Positions 1 to 13,684 of a DNA stretch of 64,000 nt are shown piece after piece. The first letter of the stretch is position 1, and the number at the start of each line of letters is the position of its first letter. Source of the stretch: Bacteroidaceae bacterium (lineage in GTDB: Bacteria > Bacteroidota > Bacteroidia > Bacteroidales > Bacteroidaceae); NCBI GenBank assembly GCA_024697945.1, contig JAILRU010000091.1:27905-91904 (forward strand). Reading direction: 5' to 3'. Position numbers and translations under genes: made by a program. The notes under the pieces are model-generated. The model ran no database searches. It worked only from the letters and a program-made list of their open reading frames with translations, and was not told where the DNA came from.

Positions 1-822
1 ATTACGTGTACATAGGATTGGGAGCCCCAGGGCAAGAGCCTCGACAACTGTCGTCAGTCCTACGGTATAGTTGCTCTTCTGGCAACAGATACACACGCAT
101 CGGCTCTTTGCTACCATCAGCGCTATCTCATGCGGGATGGGACGGTCACCATAGTGAATATCGACGTTGGGTCCAAGAAGGTTGAGTCCCTCGAAGTATG
201 CCTGGCGTTTCTTCTCGACATAGAGTGTCAGCGGCAGACCCGTCTCCTGGAACGCCTTGAGCAACGTCTCATAGTCACGAAGTTCCTTGCCGGTGGAGAT
301 GAAGGGCAGCCCCCCCGAAGGGGGAGCAAGGAGGGGGCTATAGTACTCCAAATCTGCTCCCCAGTGTACCATACTCATGCGCCGTGGGTCGGCCTTCTTT
401 GAAAGGAGACTGTCCTGCATGAGTTTCTCCGAGAAGAATATCATGTGGTCCATGCCCCGATAGAAGAGACGGGCCAAAGTTTCGCGGAAAGGATTCTTTG
501 CCTTGACAATAGGCTGATGGTGCCATACGACAATAGGATGGCGGTATAGCCTCAATGCCCGTAGCAGAATGATGGGTTCAATGCCCAGTGTATGCGTGGC
601 GTAAAGCACATCGTAAGGCTTGCGGCAGGAAAGGACTTTCCACGTGGCGACAATCATGTCGCGAAGTCGCTTGTAGGTATGCTTCTGGTGATGCCATACC
701 ACATCAATGCCATACTCGCCCAGTTGCAGCGCGCCATAAAGGAAGTGCGACGGAAAGGTTCCCTGTTTCCATTCACGGACGATGCGCTCCGTGTCTTGGG
801 TATGGTAGAAGTATATGCCCAC
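1..822 (-). CDS. GT4-type glycosyltransferase, partial (3' end cut by window edge)
   Basis: The frame is open for 274 codons from a GTG at 822 and runs off the left edge. It starts 3 nt after the flippase stop, with AGGTGA just upstream as ribosome site, so it is translated as the second gene of that operon. The N-terminal half has the Rossmann-type pattern of GT-B enzymes; TVGLTTVVEALALGLPI near the edge is the nucleotide-sugar binding region with the conserved Glu of the GT4 (Glycos_transf_1) family. It probably transfers a sugar to a lipid-linked glycan at the inner face of the cytoplasmic membrane. Donor and acceptor cannot be read. A proline/glycine-rich stretch (LLAPPSGGL) is encoded by a GC-rich mini-hairpin at 308-338 and looks inserted. 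Confidence 0.8.
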   Translation of the reverse strand, partial: MGIYFYHTQDTERIVREWKQGTFPSHFLYGALQLGEYGIDVVWHHQKHTYKRLRDMIVATWKVLSCRKPYDVLYATHTLGIEPIILLRALRLYRHPIVVWHHQPIVKAKNPFRETLARLFYRGMDHMIFFSEKLMQDSLLSKKADPRRMSMVHWGADLEYYSPLLAPPSGGLPFISTGKELRDYETLLKAFQETGLPLTLYVEKKRQAYFEGLNLLGPNVDIHYGDRPIPHEIALMVAKSRCVCICCQKSNYTVGLTTVVEALALGLPILCTRN

Positions 823-825
823 GCT

Positions 826-6064
<5,239 letters not shown>

Positions 6065-6092
6065 AAAGGTGAAAAGTTGAAAAGTTAAAAAA

Positions 6093-6326
6093 GTGAGTAA
6101 AGAAGACCTTTCCCTCGAAGAGCAGGTGGAGCGCATCCGCCGGAAGCGTTCCCGCAGCTTCGACAACAGTAAAGTCCGCATTGTGCTCAACACGCTGTTC
6201 CTCATCCTGGCAGCCGTGGGGCTTGGCATGTACTTCTTCGGCGGAGAGAATCGCGTGCCTGCCCTCATCGTCATCGCTGTCGGCATGGTGTTCAAGGTAG
6301 TTGAATTCATCTTGCGTCTCATCTAG
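6093..6326 (+). CDS. Small two-helix membrane protein, unknown function
   Basis: 77 residues with a GTG start 28 nt after the GH2 stop. The first 30 residues are charged and basic (EEQVERIRRKRSR), followed by two hydrophobic segments (about 31-48 and 56-75) with a short GGEN turn. It lies 9 nt before the porin gene and is probably co-transcribed with it. I do not recognise a family; similar small proteins often sit beside porin genes in Bacteroidales. The spacer before it (6062-6092) consists of near-tandem GTTGAAAA words. Confidence 0.7.
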   Translation: MSKEDLSLEEQVERIRRKRSRSFDNSKVRIVLNTLFLILAAVGLGMYFFGGENRVPALIVIAVGMVFKVVEFILRLI

Positions 6327-6335
6327 CATATAATA

Positions 6336-8624
6336 ATGAACCGAAGGCTCTACATACTGCTGTTCTTGCTCCTTGCCCAATGCTCAATAGCTTTGGCTCA
6401 AAACCATCGTGTCAACAGGAACGGGACCAATGCTGCCCTCTACGACGACGGCGACACCTACGTTGTGAGGGACGACGAGTATGGTTCCTATACAGACGGA
6501 GCGGGCAACCGTACCACATGGGGGCGCGACACCACGAAGTTCAAGAATAAGAAGGACATCCCCATCGGACAGTTCCAGTGGATCTTGGAGCCGCGGCTCG
6601 GTACAGTAGTCGATGCTGAGAACAACGATACCGTTGTGCATGACTTCCAGAAGTGGAACGCTACGGACGGCTATACGGGCGAGTACAACTATCTCGCCAA
6701 CATCGGTTCGCCGCGCCTGAGCCGTCTCTACTTCAATCGCGACAACACGTCCGATGAGTTCCTCTTCCTGCAGACCCTCAGCTTCTTCCGGGGCTCGCTC
6801 CAGGACTTCCGTTTCACCAACACCAAGAGTCCTATCACCAACCTGGCCTATCATACCTGCGGCACGCGGCAGACGGGCGAGGACCGTGTACGAGGCTACT
6901 TTGCCACCAATATCAACAAACTTGCAGGCTTGGGCTTCAAGATAGACTACAACTATGGCGTCGGCTACTACTATGCCCAGCCCAACAGTATGTTCGGCAG
7001 CACCTTCTACGGCTACTATCGTGGCGAGCGATACAGCATACATGCCTACGCCGGCATCAACCACATGAAGATGGGCGAGAACGGCGGTATCGAGGACGAC
7101 CGCTACATCGAGGACCCCTTGAGCCTGGGACAGTCATACGATTCTAGGAACATCCCGACGATGCTCGACCGGACTTGGAACCGCAACCACGAGCAGCATT
7201 ACTATCTGACGCACCGCTACAATCTCGGCTTCAGCCGCATCATCGAGATACCGGATTCCCTGAAGCCTACTCCGCCCTCAGCGTCCGAACTCCTTTCCGA
7301 CCTGCCGGACAGCATACAGACAGTGCTTCGCGAGGACACTCTGGCACGCAGGCTGGCCCTCGACTCGCTCATGCAGGTTTGGCAAGATGCTCAGGAAATC
7401 CCCAAGGAGTTCATCCCCGTCACGAGCATCATCCACACCCTCGACGTCAGCAACCTCAAGCACGAATATCTGGCGCACAGCACGACCAATGGCTACTACA
7501 CGAACAACTACTACGGAGACGGTAATGCCATGGCCGACCTGACGCGGGCCTTCTCCATGCGCAATACATTCGGCCTGGCTCTCCGCGAGGGTTTCAACAA
7601 ATGGGCACAGATGGGCATTACCCTCTTCGGCACCCACAGGCTGCGCTCCTACAAGTTGATGAACAAGGACGAGAACGGGCGAATGATGCCCTACACGGAG
7701 AACGATGTCTCGGTGGGCGGCGAGTTGGCTCGCACACAGGGTTCCCGCTTCCACTTTAACACCTCCGGCGAGGTGTGGCTCATCGGCGAGCATGTGGGCG
7801 ACCTGAACATCGACGGCAAGACCGACCTGAAGTTGCGCCTCGGCAAGCGCGACAGCACACATTGGCGCGACAGTCTTCTCGCCGACCTTCACGTCAACTT
7901 CATGCACCGCAAGCCGACCTTCTTCTTCCGTCACTACCATTCGCAGAGCACATGGTGGGACAACGACGACCTAAGCCGCGAGGTACGCCTGAAGATTGAC
8001 GGGGTGTTGCGCCTGAAGAAACTGGGGACGCGGCTGCATGTCGGCTTCGAGAACGTCTCGAACTACACCTACTTCGGCATGCAGAACACCCTGCACGAGG
8101 GCGCAGCAGAGGGGAGCATCTTGCCGACCGACTTCAGTCATGCGGTGGCTGTCATGCAGGCAAACAGCGTACAGGTCTTCGGAGCCACACTCGCCCAGGA
8201 CCTCAACGTGGGAGTGCTCCACTGGGACAATCAGGTGAGCTATCAGACAAGCAGCGACCAGGACGTCCTGCCTCTGCCCAAGCTCAACATCTATACCAAC
8301 CTCTACCTGCTCTTCCGGTTCGGCATCGGCAAGGTGTTGCGCATACAGGTGGGCGGTGACATGCGCTTCTTCACCTCTTACTATGCTCCCGACTACAGCC
8401 CTGCCATCCAGCAGTTTGCCGTACAGGACGCTCGCTACGAGCGGGTGAAGATAGGCAGCTATCCCATCATCGGAGCATACGCCAATTTCCACCTCAAGCA
8501 TTGCCGCTTCTACGTCTCCGTGCGTCACGTCAACTCCGGCGAGGGCCATTCCTTCCTTGCGCCGCACTATCCCATCAACCCTCTGACCATCCACCTCGGC
8601 CTGAGCTGGAACTTCTTTAACTAA
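6336..8624 (+). CDS. Putative porin (Porin_10 type outer-membrane barrel)
   Basis: 762 residues with a clear signal peptide (MNRRLYILLFLLLAQCSIALAQ). The mature protein is rich in alternating aromatic/polar strands (GYYYAQPNSMFGSTFYGYYR, FYVSVRHVN) and ends in an aromatic residue followed by Asn (LSWNFFN), like an outer-membrane beta-barrel. Length and the early segment WILEPRLGTVVDAENNDTVVHDFQKW resemble the Bacteroidetes putative porin family (Porin_10, DUF4154-free type). Substrate is unknown. It follows the small membrane protein by 9 nt. Confidence 0.8.
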   Translation: MNRRLYILLFLLLAQCSIALAQNHRVNRNGTNAALYDDGDTYVVRDDEYGSYTDGAGNRTTWGRDTTKFKNKKDIPIGQFQWILEPRLGTVVDAENNDTVVHDFQKWNATDGYTGEYNYLANIGSPRLSRLYFNRDNTSDEFLFLQTLSFFRGSLQDFRFTNTKSPITNLAYHTCGTRQTGEDRVRGYFATNINKLAGLGFKIDYNYGVGYYYAQPNSMFGSTFYGYYRGERYSIHAYAGINHMKMGENGGIEDDRYIEDPLSLGQSYDSRNIPTMLDRTWNRNHEQHYYLTHRYNLGFSRIIEIPDSLKPTPPSASELLSDLPDSIQTVLREDTLARRLALDSLMQVWQDAQEIPKEFIPVTSIIHTLDVSNLKHEYLAHSTTNGYYTNNYYGDGNAMADLTRAFSMRNTFGLALREGFNKWAQMGITLFGTHRLRSYKLMNKDENGRMMPYTENDVSVGGELARTQGSRFHFNTSGEVWLIGEHVGDLNIDGKTDLKLRLGKRDSTHWRDSLLADLHVNFMHRKPTFFFRHYHSQSTWWDNDDLSREVRLKIDGVLRLKKLGTRLHVGFENVSNYTYFGMQNTLHEGAAEGSILPTDFSHAVAVMQANSVQVFGATLAQDLNVGVLHWDNQVSYQTSSDQDVLPLPKLNIYTNLYLLFRFGIGKVLRIQVGGDMRFFTSYYAPDYSPAIQQFAVQDARYERVKIGSYPIIGAYANFHLKHCRFYVSVRHVNSGEGHSFLAPHYPINPLTIHLGLSWNFFN

Positions 8625-8626
8625 AT

Positions 8627-8702
8627 GGACAACGGACTACAGACTACGGACTTTGAACTATGGACTACGGACTTTGAACTATGGACTACGGACTATGAAC
8701 TA
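8627..8702 (+). repeat. Low-complexity tandem words (GGACTAC / GAACTATG)
   Basis: Near-perfect head-to-tail copies of short words (GGACTACGGACT, TTTGAACTATGGACTACGG) fill the gap between the porin stop and the dehydrogenase, and the last copy (ATGAACTAT) is the start of the dehydrogenase gene. Comparable fillers occur at 26690-26713, 29178-29260 and 50140-50290. Confidence 0.75.
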
Positions 8703-9684
8703 TACTAAGGAAATCCGTTGGGGCTTCATCGGTTGCGGTGAAGTGACCGAGAAGAAGAGCGGACCGGCGTTCAACCTCGTGCCGGGTTCACGCATATTGG
8801 CCGTGATGAGCCGCAGCAAAGAGAAAGCCCGCTCCTACGCTGAGCGGCACAACATCCCGCGTTGGTACACCGACGCCCAGCAGCTCATCAGCGACCCCGA
8901 CGTCAACGCCATCTACATCGCTACGCCGCCATCGTCCCATGCCACGTATGCCATCATGGCGATGAAGGCAGGCAAGCCCGTCTATGTGGAGAAACCTTTG
9001 GCCAGCAGCTACATCGACTGCCAGCGCATCAACCGCATCAGCGAGCAGACCCGCGTCCCCTGCTTCGTGGCCTACTACCGGCGCAACCTGCCGTACTTCC
9101 AGAAGGTGAAGGAACTAGTGGAGGGCGGCGTCATCGGCAAGGTCGTGTCCGTACAGATACGCTTTGCCTGTCCGCCGCGCCTGCTAGACTACAACAGCAC
9201 CGCCCTGCCTTGGCGCGTACAGCGGGACATTGCTGGCGGCGGCTATTTCTACGACCTCGCCCCGCACCAGATAGACCTGCTCCAGGAGATATTCGGCCCC
9301 ATCGTCAGGGCAAGCGGGTTCAGCAGCAACCGCGGCGGACTCTACGAGACGGAGGACACCGTGAGCGCCGCTTTCCAATTCGCCGACGGACTCCCCGGCA
9401 GCGGCTCCTGGTGCTTCGTCAGTCACGAGAGTGCCCGCACCGATCGCATCGAGCTCATCGGCGACCGCGGACAGCTCTGCTTCTCCGTCTTCACCTACGA
9501 ACCCATCTTGCTCCGCACCGAGCAGGGGAGCCAGGAGTTCCGCATCGAGAACCCCGAGCACGTCCAGCTGCCCCTCATCCAGAGCGTTGTGGAGCACCTG
9601 CAGCAGAGCAGCATCTGCACTGCCGACAGCATCAGCGCCACCAGTGTCAATTGGGTCATGGACCGCATTCTGGGAAAGATATAA
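8695..9684 (+). CDS. Gfo/Idh/MocA family NAD(P)-dependent oxidoreductase
   Basis: 329 residues. The N-terminal Rossmann motif is GFIGCGEVTEKKSGPAF, followed by the family EKP motif (VEKPLASS) whose Lys contacts substrate and cofactor, and a C-terminal alpha/beta substrate domain (GGGYFYDLAPHQIDLL). These enzymes oxidise or reduce sugars and inositols in the cytoplasm; the exact substrate cannot be read. I take ATG 8695 (MNYTKEIRWGF) rather than the TTG at 8653, because the extra 14 codons are just tandem spacer words. Even so the first three residues derive from the repeat word. It is the last gene of the plus-strand block. Confidence 0.85.
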   Translation: MNYTKEIRWGFIGCGEVTEKKSGPAFNLVPGSRILAVMSRSKEKARSYAERHNIPRWYTDAQQLISDPDVNAIYIATPPSSHATYAIMAMKAGKPVYVEKPLASSYIDCQRINRISEQTRVPCFVAYYRRNLPYFQKVKELVEGGVIGKVVSVQIRFACPPRLLDYNSTALPWRVQRDIAGGGYFYDLAPHQIDLLQEIFGPIVRASGFSSNRGGLYETEDTVSAAFQFADGLPGSGSWCFVSHESARTDRIELIGDRGQLCFSVFTYEPILLRTEQGSQEFRIENPEHVQLPLIQSVVEHLQQSSICTADSISATSVNWVMDRILGKI

Positions 9685-9734
9685 GATGAGGGACATCCAT
9701 TCTTACTCATAGCCTCCTCAAAGGCCTCTCAAGG

Positions 9735-9789
9735 GATTGTCATAGGATTGTCATAGGATCGTCATAGGATCGTCATAAGATGCTCATAC
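9735..9789. repeat. 11-bp tandem repeat, 5 copies
   Basis: GATTGTCATAG is repeated at 9735, 9746, 9757, 9768 and 9779 with drift in the last two copies. It lies between convergent genes in a gap (9685-9905) with no coding signal. Confidence 0.85.
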
Positions 9790-9824
9790 TCCAGAGGTAT
9801 GAGAGCGGTATTCGAGCACAACGG

Positions 9825-9900
9825 AGATTTTGCTGCTACGCACTGGAAATAATATTCCTACGCACTGGAAATATTATTTCTACACACTGGAAAAATCTAC
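9825..9900. repeat. 22-bp tandem repeat (3 copies) that also occurs, inverted, near 30700
   Basis: CTACGCACTGGAAATAATATT-type units start at 9836, 9858 and 9880. The left flank plus unit (9825-9843) matches the reverse complement of 30692-30710 at 18 of 19 positions, and the similarity continues through the GGAAATA segment. It is therefore a dispersed intergenic element. Confidence 0.75.
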
Positions 9901-9905
9901 CTAGG

Positions 9906-10469
9906 TTATCGTTGCTCCCTGAGGCGCAGGTCTTTTTCTGCTGACTCCTTTACGGCGAGTTTCTTGATGCAGATGCCGCGACGGTCTATGCGGAAGGTCT
10001 GCTTGCCGTTCATGCCATAGATGACGGTACGGACTTCCTGCTCCTCGGCATTGTCCCCAGCGGCTGCCTCTACCTTTGTGCCATCGGGCAAGACGAAGAA
10101 GAGGTCGTTGATGGTGATGTCCTTGACGTCACCGTCGATGGTGAAGCTGAACAACGGGCCTTCCTTTCCAGCAAAGCTTTTGAGGTTGAGGTTGTAGCCC
10201 GCAATGCTGTAGCGTCCCTCGGGTTTGCCGAGCATCAGGCTGTGACGAAGCAGGAGCTCTCCTGGAACCAGGTCTTTCTGTCTCAGCTTTGCGTCGCCAT
10301 CTATGGAAAGTTCAAGTTGGAAGGCGGTGAAGTCGATGTCGTTGTCTGCAAGTTCTATGTCGAAATGCCACTTGGCATCCTCTTCCATGCTTACGGTTGC
10401 TACAAGTTCGTATGCCCTGGCGCTGAAGGCGAGGGCAAGAAGTGCACAGCAGGTCAATATTTTCTTCAT
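9906..10469 (-). CDS. Secreted cohesin-like protein
   Basis: 187 residues with a signal peptide (MKKILTCCALLALAFSARA). Residues about 20-130 have the pattern of a cohesin-like jelly-roll domain: FTAFQLELSIDGDAKL, then GPLFSFTIDGDVKDITINDL. The C-terminus (YGMNGKQTFRIDRRGICIKK) resembles a shortened form of the tail seen on other secreted proteins of this window. The neighbouring gene at 10561 ends in a dockerin-like module, so a cohesin-dockerin contact is conceivable but not shown. It has its own consensus promoter at 10501-10508. Alternative view: a generic secreted beta-sandwich protein. Confidence 0.6.
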   Translation of the reverse strand: MKKILTCCALLALAFSARAYELVATVSMEEDAKWHFDIELADNDIDFTAFQLELSIDGDAKLRQKDLVPGELLLRHSLMLGKPEGRYSIAGYNLNLKSFAGKEGPLFSFTIDGDVKDITINDLFFVLPDGTKVEAAAGDNAEEQEVRTVIYGMNGKQTFRIDRRGICIKKLAVKESAEKDLRLREQR

Positions 10470-10500
10470 CTTGAGTTTATGTGTTTGTTCGTTTTCGGTG

Positions 10501-10508
10501 CAAAATTA
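10501..10508 (-). promoter_or_regulatory. Promoter minus-7 box for the cohesin-like gene
   Basis: TAATTTTG on the minus strand, 31 nt before the ATG at 10469; fits TAnnTTTG. The flank 10553-10580 (overlapping the end of the next gene) consists of TTCAACTTTTTCA-type words. Confidence 0.5.
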
Positions 10509-10560
10509 CAAAAAAATACAATATGACCAAAGAATTTTGGGCTTTTCATCTTTCAACTCT

Positions 10561-11463
10561 TCAATTTTTCAACTTTTTCATCAGCGTCACATAATCTACG
10601 GCATTGACTATGCCGTCGGCATTGATGTCGGCTGCCCAGCGTACGGCGGCATCATCCGGCAGGCGGACAATGACACGGCGCAGCAAGGCAAGGTCGGCGG
10701 CGTCAATCTGACCATCGTCGTTGATGTCGCCGCGCTGATAGTTCTGCCTGGTGTAATCCGCATCGCTGAGCGCGACAATACGATAGAAGTTGCTCCAAAG
10801 GGGTGCTGCCTGATACGAAGCGACAGCGTCTGCAGGGACATGAAGGGTGCAGTGCTGCTGGTCGGAGGGGGTGAAAGCTCCCGCCTCTGCCACAGGTGGC
10901 TCGGAGGAATAGCAGTAGAGGTCGGTCAGTGCAGGCAGATGCTCCAACGCTCCCTGACAAACGGTACGAATGCGATGAGGCAGGACAACCGACTTCAAAG
11001 ACGCACAGCAATAGAAGGTAAGGGTATCGACAAAATCAGTGTGACGCGGCAGGGTGACCTGTTGGAGCGACGTGCAGCCCGTGAAAGCACAGCTGGCGAA
11101 GGCCTGTATGTTCTCAGGCAGAGCCACTTGTCGCAAAGTGGTACACCCAAGGAAGGCACAGGCGCTGAGAGCCCGTACGGTAGAAGGCAGCTGCACGGAT
11201 ACCAGTTCGTCGGATCCGGCAAAGGCATTCTCGCCGACAGAGATAACGGAGTAGGTATGGCCGTCATGGGTTATCTGCGAGGGAATGACCACCCTGCCTG
11301 AATACTTTTTCGCATCAGGCTCCAAGCCAAAATGGGTGACAAAGGCCCACCGCGTCCCAATGAGGCCATAGCAAACGCCGTTCTTCACGACGTCAGCAGC
11401 GAACGAGGAGCTGACGAATGACAAATGAAGAACGAGCGCTATACTAAATGATAGATGTTTCAA
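10561..11463 (-). CDS. Secreted BspA-type LRR protein with C-terminal dockerin-like module
   Basis: 300 residues. A signal peptide (MKHLSFSIALVLHLSFVSSSFA) is followed by LRR_5-type repeats (YSVISVGENAFAGSDELVSV; ALSACAFLGCTTLRQVALP; AFASCAFTGCTSLQQVTLP). The C-terminal about 55 residues carry two calcium-loop motifs (GDINDDGQIDAADLALLRRV and ADINADGIVNAVDYVTLMK), typical of type I dockerins. BspA repeats usually mediate surface adhesion; dockerins bind cohesin domains. The ATG lies 24 nt after the stop of the OB-fold lipoprotein gene, so it is probably the last gene of the TonB-receptor operon. Confidence 0.8.
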   Translation of the reverse strand: MKHLSFSIALVLHLSFVSSSFAADVVKNGVCYGLIGTRWAFVTHFGLEPDAKKYSGRVVIPSQITHDGHTYSVISVGENAFAGSDELVSVQLPSTVRALSACAFLGCTTLRQVALPENIQAFASCAFTGCTSLQQVTLPRHTDFVDTLTFYCCASLKSVVLPHRIRTVCQGALEHLPALTDLYCYSSEPPVAEAGAFTPSDQQHCTLHVPADAVASYQAAPLWSNFYRIVALSDADYTRQNYQRGDINDDGQIDAADLALLRRVIVRLPDDAAVRWAADINADGIVNAVDYVTLMKKLKN

Positions 11464-11487
11464 CCTTTTAGTCTGTTGTCAACAATA

Positions 11488-13668
11488 TTACTTCTTCACC
11501 AATGTGGCATCGTCAACGAGGATATCCTGCGAGACGGAATAGCTGCTGCCCTTCGGATTCATGACGACGAGACAGAGGGTTGTCTTTGAGGCCAGCTCGA
11601 AGTCGTAAGAAACAAGGGTCCATTCGCCGTTGTTGAGGTCGGTATAGGTCTTGTTATATGTATAAGCTCCTACAGAACCATCTTCTTTCACGGGAACGTA
11701 GCCTCCACGAGTCTGGCATTTATCGCCTGTGGTGGACTTCGCATAGAAGGAGAAGGTATAGGAACCAGCTTCAAGGGTCATCTCCTGAGTGGCGAGACGC
11801 TTGTTCTGGGTTCCAGGAGCAGCAACCATGCAAGAGAAATTGCCACCGCGTGCATCGGTGCTCTTGCTTAAAGTCGCATTGCTGGCGCTGCTTGCGGACT
11901 TCCAACCGGCAGGTTGTGAATCGCTGACCCAGTTCTCGAAGTCACCATTGACGAGGTCTGTGACGGGGTCACCGCCGCCACCCTGGCCGCCGCTATCATC
12001 ACCGCCTTGACCGCCGCCACCGTCGCCTTTCTTAACGCTAACAAACTGTGCGTTCTCTATTTCAGGCTTATCTTTATAAAGTTTGTACTTGCCAGTCAAT
12101 GTCACTTCATCACCTTCTGCTATACCAAGGCTTGAGAATTTCTGCTTGTTACCATCTAAATCCAGCAAACCATAAATATAAATGCTGGCATCACCTTCAA
12201 CGAGGTCGAAATTACCATAAGTTGTATTGGAAATGTTCTTTACAGTACCTGTCAGCTCATATGTGGTATTAACATCTGCCTTTGCAAGGAATTCAGCAAT
12301 AGAAATATGCTGAATGTCACCTTGTTCTCCGCCGCCACCTCCTTGGCCACCACCTTCAGAATTGATGGAAACAACATAAGCAGCGCCCTTACCAACTGTT
12401 TCTGGAGTGTTTCCCCTATAGTTGACAACCTTACCGCAAACGACAACCTCATCGCCGACCTTAATATCATCAACAGAGGTGAATTTCTTCTTGCCTGGGC
12501 CATAAACCTGGAAGGCTGTGAAGACAGGTGAGGTTTTACCCTCGTCAACCATAGTGAACGTGTGGTTGCCATACTGGCTAATGGTTGAAGCTGTAGTGCT
12601 TACAGAAGATACTTTACCCTTGATGTAGTATTCTTCGTCTGATTCAACACCTGCTGGCATTGTTTGAATCTTTGCAACGATAGCAGCAACATTATAAGGA
12701 GATGTAGCTGTGCCATCGCCTTCTTGTCCATCAATGTCCCCTGAACCGCCGCCATCGGGGTCTATACCAAAGGTCTTACCATCAATACTACCCCATGAGG
12801 TAGATTTCATGCCAAGAACTCCAAAGTATGTCTCCAATGAACCATACAACAAAACTTCCTTCTTCAAGTAATCGGGATGGGCAGAGAGCTCTAATGCACT
12901 ACGGACATCTCCTGCAGGAAGCTGAACAGGTAATACATTGTCAGGATTTGTTTCATCGGGAGTTTCTGCCAGAAGTATTTCCGTCTCAGCAGAAGAGGGT
13001 ACAGCAAATTTTGCACCATCTGCTAATTTCTGACCATCAACATATCCTACGATATATCCCTTTACATAGTTGTTACCACTTGCAGTCTTAGCTTGACTAA
13101 TGGTTAAAGGCTTATCTTTTGAAGAAGAAGGAGTGTCCGTGTTACCACTACCACCTTCAGAGTTGATAGAAACAACGTAAGCAGCGCCCTTACCAACTGT
13201 TTCTGGAGTGTTTCCCCTATAGTTGACAACTTTACCACAAACGACAACTTCATCGCCTACCTTAATATCATCAACAGAGGTGAATTTTTTCTTGTCTGGG
13301 CCATAGACTTGGAAGGCCGTAAAGATAGGTGAAGTACTACCTTCGTCAACCATTGTAAAAGTGTGGTTGCCGTATTGAGAAATAGTTGCCGCATCGGTTT
13401 TCACAGAAAGGACCTTACCCTTGATGTAATACTCTTGGGTTGATTCCACCCCAGCCTCCATTTCTTGAATCTTTGCAACTATAGCAGCAACATTATAAGG
13501 TGATGCCGCTGTACCATCGCCTTTAGGCTCAATAGTAGTTCCACCGCCGCCTTCACCTGAGTTGCTGTTCTTGTCAGGCAGGTTGTAGGGAGCGGGAACG
13601 TCAACACAGCTACTGAAAGCTAAAGCCGTCAGCAACATGAGTGCAAATGTTTTGAAAGTCTTTTTCAT
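11488..13668 (-). CDS. Multidomain OB-fold lipoprotein (DUF6359-like) with C-terminal carbohydrate-binding-like domain
   Basis: 726 residues with lipobox signal (LLTALAFSSC). Domains in order: OB-fold-like unit about 50-170; DUF6359-like unit about 180-310 (NYVKGYIVGYVDG); second OB-like unit about 315-440; third, diverged unit about 455-555 (TYELTGTVKNISN); glycine-rich linkers; C-terminal beta-sandwich about 570-726 (FSFYAKSTTGDK, YTDLNNGEWTLVSYDF) like CBM4/9-type modules. Units one and two are an internal duplication: 12379-12429 and 13180-13230 are identical DNA, 801 nt apart. OB folds often bind nucleic acid or oligosaccharide. It lies 16 nt after the DUF5689 gene and belongs to the TonB-receptor operon; a surface ligand-binding role is inferred. 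Confidence 0.75.
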   Translation of the reverse strand: MKKTFKTFALMLLTALAFSSCVDVPAPYNLPDKNSNSGEGGGGTTIEPKGDGTAASPYNVAAIVAKIQEMEAGVESTQEYYIKGKVLSVKTDAATISQYGNHTFTMVDEGSTSPIFTAFQVYGPDKKKFTSVDDIKVGDEVVVCGKVVNYRGNTPETVGKGAAYVVSINSEGGSGNTDTPSSSKDKPLTISQAKTASGNNYVKGYIVGYVDGQKLADGAKFAVPSSAETEILLAETPDETNPDNVLPVQLPAGDVRSALELSAHPDYLKKEVLLYGSLETYFGVLGMKSTSWGSIDGKTFGIDPDGGGSGDIDGQEGDGTATSPYNVAAIVAKIQTMPAGVESDEEYYIKGKVSSVSTTASTISQYGNHTFTMVDEGKTSPVFTAFQVYGPGKKKFTSVDDIKVGDEVVVCGKVVNYRGNTPETVGKGAAYVVSINSEGGGQGGGGGEQGDIQHISIAEFLAKADVNTTYELTGTVKNISNTTYGNFDLVEGDASIYIYGLLDLDGNKQKFSSLGIAEGDEVTLTGKYKLYKDKPEIENAQFVSVKKGDGGGGQGGDDSGGQGGGGDPVTDLVNGDFENWVSDSQPAGWKSASSASNATLSKSTDARGGNFSCMVAAPGTQNKRLATQEMTLEAGSYTFSFYAKSTTGDKCQTRGGYVPVKEDGSVGAYTYNKTYTDLNNGEWTLVSYDFELASKTTLCLVVMNPKGSSYSVSQDILVDDATLVKK

Positions 13669-13684
13669 ATCTTTTATTGTTTAG

